From UBA6049 sp965662345 (lineage in GTDB: Bacteria; Bacteroidota; Bacteroidia; Flavobacteriales_G; Salibacteraceae), in assembly GCA_965662345.1 (NCBI GenBank), contig CBFIHE010000049.1, forward strand, positions 1 through 9,885: a stretch of 9,885 nucleotides of DNA. The letters run 5' to 3'. Position 1 is the first letter of the stretch, and the number at the start of each line of letters is the position of its first letter. Positions 1-6,578 of the stretch are shown here, piece after piece. Position numbers and translations under genes: made by a program. The notes under the pieces were generated by a model that saw only the letters and a list, made by a program, of their open reading frames with translations, was not told where the DNA came from and did no database searches.

Positions 1-1
1 A

Positions 2-121
2 TGGGATGGAACAAATAATGGTGACCCGGTTGCAGATGGTACCTATTTTTGGCTTTTGGAAACTATAGAACAAGAAGGTGAATCTGAAGAACAAAAGGGA
101 ACCGTATCTCTCATCCGTTAA
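2..121 (+). CDS. 3' end of a T9SS type B cargo protein (gliding-motility-associated C-terminal domain), 5' truncated
   Basis: The first 39 codons, read from base 2 to the TAA at 119-121, encode the tail of a protein whose body lies left of the window. The residues WDGTNNGDPVADGTYFW, followed by an acidic linker and the terminal KGTVSLIR, match the well-known pattern of the CHU_C / type B sorting domain (WDGT-x-NG-x-PVxDGTYF...KGxVxLxR). That family directs large surface or secreted proteins, often adhesins or gliding-related proteins, through the type IX secretion system of Bacteroidota. The nature of the passenger cannot be seen. The reading frame overlaps the annotated start of the following acyloxyacyl hydrolase gene by 44 bases, so the two may be cotranscribed. 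I am confident in the domain and cannot say anything about the full protein. Confidence 0.85.
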   Translation, partial: WDGTNNGDPVADGTYFWLLETIEQEGESEEQKGTVSLIR

Positions 122-1319
122 GAGAACGAAGGATTACTCAATTCATCACTTTACCATCTTACGCTTATTTCTTTCTATTGTTCTTGTTGCGCCAGCCTTG
201 TCTTCTCAAGCCCAAACAGATCGAATCCAAGTGGTTAAAGGAGTTGGACACATACTAGATATCTATCCTAATTTTCCAGAAACACAAACTTCCTTCACTG
301 CGCAAATCGATTGGCTGGCAAGCAACCGTGGTTATGCTGATGAAAAAGCTTACCTCAAACCAGAATACGGACTCTCACTGAATTACGGTATTCTAGACAA
401 CGATGCCATTTTGGGCAGGTTTATTGGCTTGCAAGGAAACTTTCAAACCTATCACGCCATCAATGAGAAGACCGAATGGACTATCGGCTTTGCCTTTGGA
501 GGTGCTTACTTTACCGAGTCTTACGATTACTTGAATAACCCGGAAAATGTAATGACAGGCTCTAACCTCTCGTTCTTAGCAACTGGAAATATGGGCCTAA
601 GGCATGCTGTAAGTAACAACTTAGATGCGGTGATAAACGCCAAGTTTCACCATACGAGTAACGCTCATTTGGTGTTACCCAATGTAGGGATGAATATGCT
701 ACTATTAGAAGCGGGCATTAGTTACACGCTTAGAGATATGCCTACCAAGAAAGACAGCATTGAAGTAGCTCCTACTCTACCCGCAAAGCGATTTAGGTCT
801 TACGCACGTATTTTCTATGGGGTGAATGAATTGGGTGAAACTACCCGACCTACCAATGGACCTAGATACTTTAAAACCGGAGTTGCTGGTGGTGTAAACT
901 ACTTTTGGAAACCTGGTCATACTGTATCTGCTGAGCTGGTTGGTTATTATGATGATGCCAACTTCACCTATTTATTGCTGGAAGAAGAAAGCGATGCAGA
1001 TGCCACCCGTTTGAACGCATCTGTTTTAATGCTCTTGGTTGGGCATGAATTTGCCTTTGCACGCTTTGGTTTTGTAACGCAGCTAGGTATTAACCTATTT
1101 AACCCAGGTAGACAAGAAATCACCAATGCCCTTCAAAACCCATCTTTAACAGACCAATTGAGCAATAGAATTCCTGGCAGATTCTGCCTGCATTATTACC
1201 CATTGGGTAGAACAAAGGGCCGTGTAACTCCCATGCTCAACATTGGGGTTAAAACCCATATGGGCGGAGCCGATTTTCTGGAAACAGGTATTACCCTGTT
1301 ATTTGGAAAGATTCACTAA
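78..1319 (+). CDS. PagL-like acyloxyacyl hydrolase (lipid A deacylase family), outer membrane
   Basis: This is probably an outer-membrane beta-barrel enzyme of the PagL / acyloxyacyl hydrolase family, which removes ester-linked acyl chains from lipid A. Residues about 27-46 form a hydrophobic export signal ending SSQAQ. Residues about 95-220 carry the family pattern: a YGLSLNYG strand, GFAFGGAYFTESYDY, then NPENVMTGSNLSFLATG, and the key H-x-S-N motif (H192-T-S194-N195) followed by PNVGMN and a terminal strand EAGISYTL. His and Ser are the catalytic pair in the family. The next Glu (E211) sits 17 residues after the Ser, farther than I recall for Pseudomonas PagL. Residues 235-413 add further barrel-like strands, which is common for the longer Bacteroidota versions. 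The start is uncertain. GTG at 78 is the only ordinary start codon before the signal peptide, but it overlaps the upstream gene by 44 bases and gives a long n-region, so an ATT start around 141-156 is possible. The 3' end overlaps the opposing lipoprotein gene by 21 bp. Confidence 0.82.
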   Translation: MNLKNKREPYLSSVKRTKDYSIHHFTILRLFLSIVLVAPALSSQAQTDRIQVVKGVGHILDIYPNFPETQTSFTAQIDWLASNRGYADEKAYLKPEYGLSLNYGILDNDAILGRFIGLQGNFQTYHAINEKTEWTIGFAFGGAYFTESYDYLNNPENVMTGSNLSFLATGNMGLRHAVSNNLDAVINAKFHHTSNAHLVLPNVGMNMLLLEAGISYTLRDMPTKKDSIEVAPTLPAKRFRSYARIFYGVNELGETTRPTNGPRYFKTGVAGGVNYFWKPGHTVSAELVGYYDDANFTYLLLEEESDADATRLNASVLMLLVGHEFAFARFGFVTQLGINLFNPGRQEITNALQNPSLTDQLSNRIPGRFCLHYYPLGRTKGRVTPMLNIGVKTHMGGADFLETGITLLFGKIH

Positions 1320-2279
1320 ATATAGCTTACCTCCTTCTGCTGAAAGCAAGACCTGACGATTGCGATGTAATAGTCCATCTGTAAGCCTTGGTTCGCCTTC
1401 TATCTTTGCAGGCACAAGGCTTCCGCTCTTATTTCTGAAAACCAAATTTCCTTGATGTCCCAATGCTACATGACTAATTGAGTGGTGATTAATCATAATG
1501 AGCTTGGTTAAGTAGTTAGCACGCCCCTGTACCTTTTCTTTTTGAAATTCTGAATATCCCGAATTGGGTATGTAGAAGTCTCCGTTGAGCGTATGGCATA
1601 AATCTTTGGCAGCTCCAGTTAATAAAACATTATTCAACCGTTGTCTTTGCCACGTTTTTCCACTGTCTGCTGAGGTAACTACTATTCCGTTGCCTACGGC
1701 AGCCACTCCTTCATCTGTAGGAGTGATACTATGTATTTCATTGGCAAACTCTTTTGGCTTCCAAGTTTGTGCAGAATCATGGCTTACGAACACCAATCCA
1801 AACTGAAACCCTCGGCCACCCGCAATATACCATGTCTTGTCAGGAGCAATGCAAATATTCTTGAGCGGAAGTTTGTATTGCTCATTGGGCCAGTTTTCCT
1901 CTAAAAAGATATGATTCGAGAACGAATTAAAATCTTCTGTATAGACAATTTGAGCCTCACCTGCTCCGATAATGTATCGTTTTCCGACCTTGGCGATGCT
2001 ATATAAACCATACGGGAAGTCAGCCCTGCGAATTTGAAAAGAGGTTAGCAAAGAATCTGATGTAATAACAAAGCCCTCTCCATCGGATTCACCACCTACA
2101 AAAACATAACCTTCTGGAGTGCCTGCCATTGCGCGCACTGTTGCATTCGTAGGTAAATCATAAATCGTAGGAATGAGGATATCCCTTTTGTTTTTGGTAC
2201 AACCCAAAAGGAAGATAATTGTGTAATAGGCAAAGTGAAACTTTTTAAACCCTCTTAAGACATTGTAAATGAAATGCAA
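1299..2279 (-). CDS. lipoprotein with Asp-box (BNR/sialidase-like) beta-propeller repeats, function unknown
   Basis: The protein has a hydrophobic N-terminus ending in a lipobox, L24-L25-G26-C27, so it should be a lipidated envelope protein, as is common in Bacteroidota. The rest is built of short beta strands with two clear Asp-box motifs, S166-x-D-x-A-x-T-W173 and S203-x-D-x-G-x-T-W210. Weaker copies include VITSDSLLTSF near residue 71 and IVYTEDFNSF near 111. Asp boxes sit at blade turns of beta-propellers such as sialidases and Ycf48-like assembly factors. No sialidase catalytic arginine triad can be recognised, so I do not call an enzyme. The gene lies 95 bp downstream of the usher-like gene on the same strand, so it could be read through from that operon or have its own promoter. 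Its stop overlaps the end of the opposing hydrolase gene by 21 bp. A structural or adhesive role is a guess only. Confidence 0.72.
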   Translation of the reverse strand: MHFIYNVLRGFKKFHFAYYTIIFLLGCTKNKRDILIPTIYDLPTNATVRAMAGTPEGYVFVGGESDGEGFVITSDSLLTSFQIRRADFPYGLYSIAKVGKRYIIGAGEAQIVYTEDFNSFSNHIFLEENWPNEQYKLPLKNICIAPDKTWYIAGGRGFQFGLVFVSHDSAQTWKPKEFANEIHSITPTDEGVAAVGNGIVVTSADSGKTWQRQRLNNVLLTGAAKDLCHTLNGDFYIPNSGYSEFQKEKVQGRANYLTKLIMINHHSISHVALGHQGNLVFRNKSGSLVPAKIEGEPRLTDGLLHRNRQVLLSAEGGKLYLVNLSK

Positions 2280-2374
2280 TCTTCCGATTTTTTCTATTGG
2301 TCTATCGAAGGAAAAAACAGGTAAGTAGTGAATGACCTTGTTTCAGACGTTTATTCATTCTTTCTTCCTTCACT

Positions 2375-5362
2375 CTAATTTGAATTTTCGAATAAATACT
2401 CAATTTCGGGTTGAACTTCGAGAAGTTTGAAATTAACCTCGTAAGATTTAAACCCATTAATATCAAAGTAAAAGCTCTTCTTTTCAGGAGTAACATTCTC
2501 AGGCAACGAAGAAGCTTTTATGCGAACTGTATACACTCCTTCGATTCTTTTCAACTCATAATTAAAATACCCGTTTGCACCTACAGGAACAGTACGTATT
2601 TCTCCACTGGGATTGATTATTTCTAGTTCAATCTTCTCCAGGGCAATATTCGGCATTCTACTGTACTTAGCCTTTTCATAAGAAACTGTACCACCAATTC
2701 TATATTTCTGAGTGAGTCCAACGGGTTCGATAAGGTCCTCTGTAAGGATAATTTCATATTCTGTTCCGCTCAGCTTAGCGGTATTCATCTTACCTAACGG
2801 AGTGAACGAAGCTTTGTAGGTACCTGTGGGAATTGTTTCAAAGAAACAAGAGCCATTGCCGGATGTCAACGCAGTATAATTCCCTCGGTTCTGCTCTGGG
2901 GCGATATTCTTTAGTTGCACCAACACATCGGGCACTTTAAATTCGGTAGAGTCAAATTTTCCGTTACTATTTTCATCATAATAAACTTCAAAATGAAGTG
3001 ATCTGTAGGTTTGCTTAGGTTGATCCAAATCAAAAGACTTTCTTAACCTAAAACCGGCATTAGTAAATTGAGAACTACCTGCAGCATTTTCATACCTGTA
3101 GTTAACCGTTGAAAAATTGAAAAACACAGAGAATTGGAATCCATGGTTTAAATTAAGAACAGCATGTGCGTAAGCATTTAAAACGGAACTATTGGCTTCG
3201 ATGTAGTTGTTGTAGTTAGCAGACAGATTTAATTGAATCCTATTCTCGACCAGCATTTTAGCATAACGATACCCGATGAAAAAACTTGTGGAGTTAGAAA
3301 GCGTTCTGGAGTTGGTTCCTACAAGGGATGGAGACATCATTCCTTGATTGTAACGCATGAATAATGTTGCGTTTTGTTTTGATACGTTAAAACCTACTTG
3401 GCTAACTGTAGTTGAAGGAGTTTCGGAAGCCATGTCTACATTATTTAAATAAGCAGGCCCTACTTGTGTGAAAGCAGAAAGCCTATACTGGTCAACAGTA
3501 CTACTTAATCGCAGGAATATTCTTGGCGATCCATAATACCGTTTCGCATCTACTTGACCATTCTCAGGCCTGATCGTATTGCTCAGTTCAAAATACCAAT
3601 AATGTAAGCCTGCAGTAACGTTAAAGTTATTTAGAGATAAATGGTAATCAAGCATTCCCCGGTTCATGTCATAGAAGTTACTGTTGATCAGCCTCCCATT
3701 CCAGGGTTCAGTTGGTGAGAATTGATCACGTACGTATTCAAAGGAAACTCTATCACGCCTTAATAACCTTGAGAACCGAGCGCGCTGTCTTTGGAGACCA
3801 GCAAATGCACCTGCATGATACTGTGATCTGATTAATGAATTAATTCGAATTTGCCAACCATCTTGATTGTAGCTATATCCTAATCGAAGACCCGCACCGA
3901 ATAAAGTGGTATCAGGCAAGAACGCATTGCTACCGGTGGCAAAGAAATTAGAATCATAGAGATGTTCTTTTGTTGAAAGGGAGACGCCATACGTTAAGCG
4001 ATGATTTTTCAAATTGGTTTGTGCTGTCACACTTCCTTCCAATTTATTCACCTGATTAGTTTCATCGTTTGAATACGTTATGGTAGGATGAATTGAAGTA
4101 TTTCCAACTTTAACGTTTGCCGTTGTATTGTAAGTCATGCGGTCAATGAAAAGATGATTTACTACACCTCCTGATAAAGTATTATTGTTATTTCCCAACT
4201 TCCCTTCTACAACAAGCCCTCTTCCCCATTCCGTATAAAAGTCACCGACCGTTTGATCACCTGCAACGAAAGACCCACGGTCTAGATAGAGCCCAAGATT
4301 CAGTCTACTATAAAGCCACAAATCATTTGAATTCTGATCTGCCTGAATATTGAAGAAATTCAATGAATACCGGAATTGTTGCTGCTCTTCAAAATGAAGA
4401 TCGCCCCACGTTCTGAATGAAAAGGCCGGTTGCCCTGCCGTTCCAAAATTATATGCCCCAACCTCTAGATTAAATGGTGTATTTTCAAACGCTGTGTGTC
4501 CAATATACCGATCGTCTATAAAATGAGTGTAAAGCACTTTCTTCTTAAGCTCTCCGTTAGAAAATACGGTAACCATAACGCGATTGTCACTAATCTGCTC
4601 AGAATTTATTCGAGGTACCATTGCCTCGAGAACAGTATCTGAGTATTGATTTAACGTTACGTAATATTCCTGTATAACCTTTTCATTGACTCCATTTTTG
4701 ACTTGTACCCGATAGATATTTCGTGTATTGCCGTTATTCTTAACTACGATTTCTATTTTCTTTTCACTTTCATAACTGAGCCAATGCGAAGATTGTAGCT
4801 CTGCGCTGAAAGACCACCTTTGGATTTCTTCTAACTGAACAAAAGAGACTGCTTCTTCTAATATTTCTCGTTGAGAAGAGATTAGAACGGCCTCTAACGA
4901 AAAAGTCGTACCTCCTTGAAGTTGCGTCAGATCCAGCAAAAACGGGACAGTCACTATGGTATCACTAAGTGATGGAAGAGAAATGGGAATGGTATCGTTG
5001 TCAAAAGGCTTTGCTTGCCCAGAAGAACCTAACACAATGCGCGCATTTAAAAATTGATCTCCCGAATTGTGAACAAGAATCCGCTTCCAAATAATACCCC
5101 CGCGCTCAACGGTTGTCTTGTACTCGGCAAAACGAAAAGCCTGCTTTTCTTCTCTAAGTAAATATTCGGGGATTTCGGACTCATTGGAATCCAGCGCATT
5201 CAAAAAACCAGCGGTGTCAACGTCCACCGCTTCAATGTAATTGATATTTTGGCCGTGTAGCTGACCTATTGTAAATAACAGAATAGAAAATACCTGTACG
5301 TGCCTAGAACACAGGCTCCAATGTGTATTCCACCTCAACCGTGTATTGATCAGACGGAACAT
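2375..5362 (-). CDS. usher-like outer-membrane beta-barrel protein with flanking Ig-like domains
   Basis: This is a large exported protein, 995 residues from the start chosen here. Residue numbers below count from a further upstream in-frame ATG at 5401; subtract 13 for this start. A signal peptide (about 36-51) ends QLHGQ. Residues 95-190 and 195-295 look like two periplasmic Ig-like domains with paired strands such as KKIEIVVKNNGNTRNIYRVQV. From about 305 to 795 there are many alternating amphipathic strands typical of a large outer-membrane barrel, including GDQTVGDFYTEWGRGLVV at 381-398. C-terminal domain one (about 801-890) has an SdrD_B/Cna-B-like opening with an acidic loop, D809-x-N-x-N-G-x-x-D817. 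Domain two is at about 898-995. A barrel flanked by periplasmic domains, next to subunit and chaperone genes, suggests an usher, but no canonical usher N-terminal domain or plug is recognised. No canonical start codon lies after the upstream stop. ATG 5362 overlaps that gene by 59 bases, and a non-standard start nearer the signal peptide is possible. A generic porin-like protein is the alternative. Confidence 0.6.
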   Translation of the reverse strand: MFRLINTRLRWNTHWSLCSRHVQVFSILLFTIGQLHGQNINYIEAVDVDTAGFLNALDSNESEIPEYLLREEKQAFRFAEYKTTVERGGIIWKRILVHNSGDQFLNARIVLGSSGQAKPFDNDTIPISLPSLSDTIVTVPFLLDLTQLQGGTTFSLEAVLISSQREILEEAVSFVQLEEIQRWSFSAELQSSHWLSYESEKKIEIVVKNNGNTRNIYRVQVKNGVNEKVIQEYYVTLNQYSDTVLEAMVPRINSEQISDNRVMVTVFSNGELKKKVLYTHFIDDRYIGHTAFENTPFNLEVGAYNFGTAGQPAFSFRTWGDLHFEEQQQFRYSLNFFNIQADQNSNDLWLYSRLNLGLYLDRGSFVAGDQTVGDFYTEWGRGLVVEGKLGNNNNTLSGGVVNHLFIDRMTYNTTANVKVGNTSIHPTITYSNDETNQVNKLEGSVTAQTNLKNHRLTYGVSLSTKEHLYDSNFFATGSNAFLPDTTLFGAGLRLGYSYNQDGWQIRINSLIRSQYHAGAFAGLQRQRARFSRLLRRDRVSFEYVRDQFSPTEPWNGRLINSNFYDMNRGMLDYHLSLNNFNVTAGLHYWYFELSNTIRPENGQVDAKRYYGSPRIFLRLSSTVDQYRLSAFTQVGPAYLNNVDMASETPSTTVSQVGFNVSKQNATLFMRYNQGMMSPSLVGTNSRTLSNSTSFFIGYRYAKMLVENRIQLNLSANYNNYIEANSSVLNAYAHAVLNLNHGFQFSVFFNFSTVNYRYENAAGSSQFTNAGFRLRKSFDLDQPKQTYRSLHFEVYYDENSNGKFDSTEFKVPDVLVQLKNIAPEQNRGNYTALTSGNGSCFFETIPTGTYKASFTPLGKMNTAKLSGTEYEIILTEDLIEPVGLTQKYRIGGTVSYEKAKYSRMPNIALEKIELEIINPSGEIRTVPVGANGYFNYELKRIEGVYTVRIKASSLPENVTPEKKSFYFDINGFKSYEVNFKLLEVQPEIEYLFENSN

Positions 5363-5858
5363 CTGAAAGCTTCCCTGTACAATTTGCCGTGCCAATTTCA
5401 AATTGAATGTTTATTTGATGCGTATTCCAATCACAGGGCACTACAGTACTTTCGGTTAATAACTGATTAATCGATGTTAATTCTATCGGACCATAAAAGG
5501 TACTGGCGGCCGCCAATCCGAGACCATTAGAACTTGTTAACGCCACAGTATTCAAATCCATCAGGTTCCCGTTCACTCCTTCGAGAGAATTTGCGACTCC
5601 ATTCAACGTTCGAAAATAAATTTCAAATCCTGACAGCGCACCAGGTGCACCGGCTGCTGCCAGATCTGAAATCGTAATGCCAATGGTATTGGCTGATGTT
5701 ATTGTGATACCGTTGTTAATTTCGTCTATTGAATTCACGAATACATCAACACTTCCGACTCCTATTAAGGATAATCTTGCCGTGTTGAAAGGTTGTGCGT
5801 TTCCAGTCAAACAACCGAAAACAATGAGACTCAACAAACAAAATCTAGCGAGAGTCAT
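5304..5858 (-). CDS. small secreted pilus-subunit-like protein (paralogue of the 5880-6506 product, short N-terminus)
   Basis: This encodes a 184-residue exported protein. I prefer ATG at 5858, giving MTLARFCLLSLIVFGCLTGNAQ as signal peptide, over a GTG two codons upstream. The mature part is all-beta and rich in small residues. Read by eye it aligns with the product of the gene before it: RLSLIGVGSVDVFVNSIDEI here against RLNVTDGGNIEFVFNRIDQY there, INIQFEIGT against ITINWECNT, and the C-terminal strand SDQYTVEVEYTLEPVF against PDRYVTNVLVDIESGI. The C-terminal Y-x-V-x-V-x-Y pattern resembles the last strand of spore-coat-U/archaic pilus subunits. Only about five residues separate the cleavage site from the first shared strand, against about eighteen in the paralogue. 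Two mature cysteines, about 18 residues apart near the C-terminus, may form a disulphide. There is no lipobox. It lies between the other subunit and the usher-like gene and overlaps the latter. Pilin identity is inferred. Confidence 0.55.
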   Translation of the reverse strand: MTLARFCLLSLIVFGCLTGNAQPFNTARLSLIGVGSVDVFVNSIDEINNGITITSANTIGITISDLAAAGAPGALSGFEIYFRTLNGVANSLEGVNGNLMDLNTVALTSSNGLGLAAASTFYGPIELTSINQLLTESTVVPCDWNTHQINIQFEIGTANCTGKLSDVPSDQYTVEVEYTLEPVF

Positions 5859-5878
5859 ATTCACCGCAGCGAATATGA
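5855..5878 (-). promoter_or_regulatory. intercistronic stem-loop covering the start codon of the second subunit gene
   Basis: On the minus strand the arms TCATATTCGC (5878-5869) and GTGAATATGA (5864-5855) pair over ten positions, with a single G-U wobble, around the loop TGCG (5868-5865). The loop is closed by C-G, which fits the stable cUNCGg tetraloop class. The hairpin begins two bases after the TAA of the first subunit gene. Its 3' arm includes the ATG at 5858-5856 and the alternative GTG at 5864-5862. There is no following T-run, so it does not look like an intrinsic terminator. Blocking translation of the second gene, or protecting the 3' end of the first message, are plausible roles. 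Confidence 0.6.
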
Positions 5879-5879
5879 A

Positions 5880-6506
5880 TTAAATTCCTGATTCAATATC
5901 TACGAGAACGTTGGTTACATAACGGTCCGGAGCTTCATCAGCATCAATTAGTGCAGTGTTACCAGTAACCGTATTTAATGCATTCGTGTTACACTCCCAG
6001 TTTATGGTAATAACGTTGTCATCTATATCACCCGCATTTCCCGCTGGAGCAGCAGCACTTGTGATTACGGAAACGGGATAAGTTGCAAGACCAATTACAG
6101 CGGCATTTGCACCTGCCGCGTCAACTAGCTCCGCTCCGAAAGTATGGTTACCTCCAGCCGTAAGTTGAAAACCTACATAATCCAAATCAAGTGTTTGGGT
6201 TGGATCATCGGTCCCCAAAAATGTTGCGTCTTCCGCTCCCAGATTCATCTCCCATGTTGTTGAAGATGCAATTGTCATGCGTGTATCATAAATAGCCGCA
6301 TTCGCTATTCCGTCTTCATATTGGTCGATTCTGTTGAATACAAACTCAATGTTCCCACCATCCGTCACATTTAATCGAAGGATTTGATTCAAAGTCACCG
6401 CAACAGGAATTACAGCACGGTCTGAAACGGGTTGAGCAAAACAACCAACGCCTATTAAAATCAGGGTTACTGCAACTACGCCTTTTTTCAAAATTGATAA
6501 CTTCAT
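5880..6506 (-). CDS. secreted pilus-subunit-like protein, candidate major subunit
   Basis: This encodes a 208-residue exported protein. MKLSILKKGVVAVTLILIGV is a classical signal peptide, with cleavage near CFA/Q at residues 24-25. Cys22 lacks a proper lipobox, so it is not a FimA/Mfa1-type lipoprotein pilin. Mature residues 30-46 form a hydrophobic-alternating N-terminal extension (AVIPVAVTLNQILRL), followed by beta-rich sequence with many Asp, Asn, Ala and Thr. The C-terminal strand is PDRYVTNVLVDIESGI. An N-terminal extension able to complete a neighbour's fold, plus a C-terminal Y-x-x-x-V-x-V-type strand, is what donor-strand-exchanging pilus subunits show. It is the first gene of the minus-strand operon, directly after the divergent promoter region, and it is followed by a stable hairpin. 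Both fit the most highly expressed subunit. I recognise no named family; an outer-membrane-associated soluble beta protein is the alternative. Confidence 0.58.
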   Translation of the reverse strand: MKLSILKKGVVAVTLILIGVGCFAQPVSDRAVIPVAVTLNQILRLNVTDGGNIEFVFNRIDQYEDGIANAAIYDTRMTIASSTTWEMNLGAEDATFLGTDDPTQTLDLDYVGFQLTAGGNHTFGAELVDAAGANAAVIGLATYPVSVITSAAAPAGNAGDIDDNVITINWECNTNALNTVTGNTALIDADEAPDRYVTNVLVDIESGI

Positions 6507-6578
6507 TTTCGTTTTTTTAAGGTTATTTTCGATATTCTTGTAACAATAATACAGTTTATTTTAATAAAAACGCACAAC
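6507..6578. promoter_or_regulatory. divergent intergenic promoter region of the chaperone-usher-like locus
   Basis: These 72 AT-rich bases separate the start codons of the subunit operon (minus) and the chaperone operon (plus), so both promoters probably lie here. On the minus strand, TATTATTG (6551-6544) differs by one base from the Bacteroidota -7 consensus TAnnTTTG. A TTG at 6577-6575 lies upstream, but with 23 bases between them, slightly long. The plus-strand candidate (TTG at 6538-6540, TATTTTAA at 6557-6564) is weaker. The A-rich run just before each ATG is typical of start regions in this phylum. No operator palindrome was recognised. Confidence 0.4.

Noticed and set aside
2280..2374. 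Rho-independent terminator after the usher-like gene (AATGA/TCATT inverted repeat).
   Set aside because: The stem is only five base pairs with a loop of about twenty bases and no T-run, within chance expectation.
2302..2496. A 64-residue minus-strand reading frame across the end of the usher-like gene and the gap behind it.
   Set aside because: Most of it overlaps the usher-like gene in another frame, and the product shows no signal, domain or plausible start signal.
5304..6506. FimA/Mfa1-type (type V) pilins of Bacteroidota.
   Set aside because: Those are lipoproteins with a lipobox and a proteolytic maturation site. Both proteins here have ordinary signal peptides and are much shorter.
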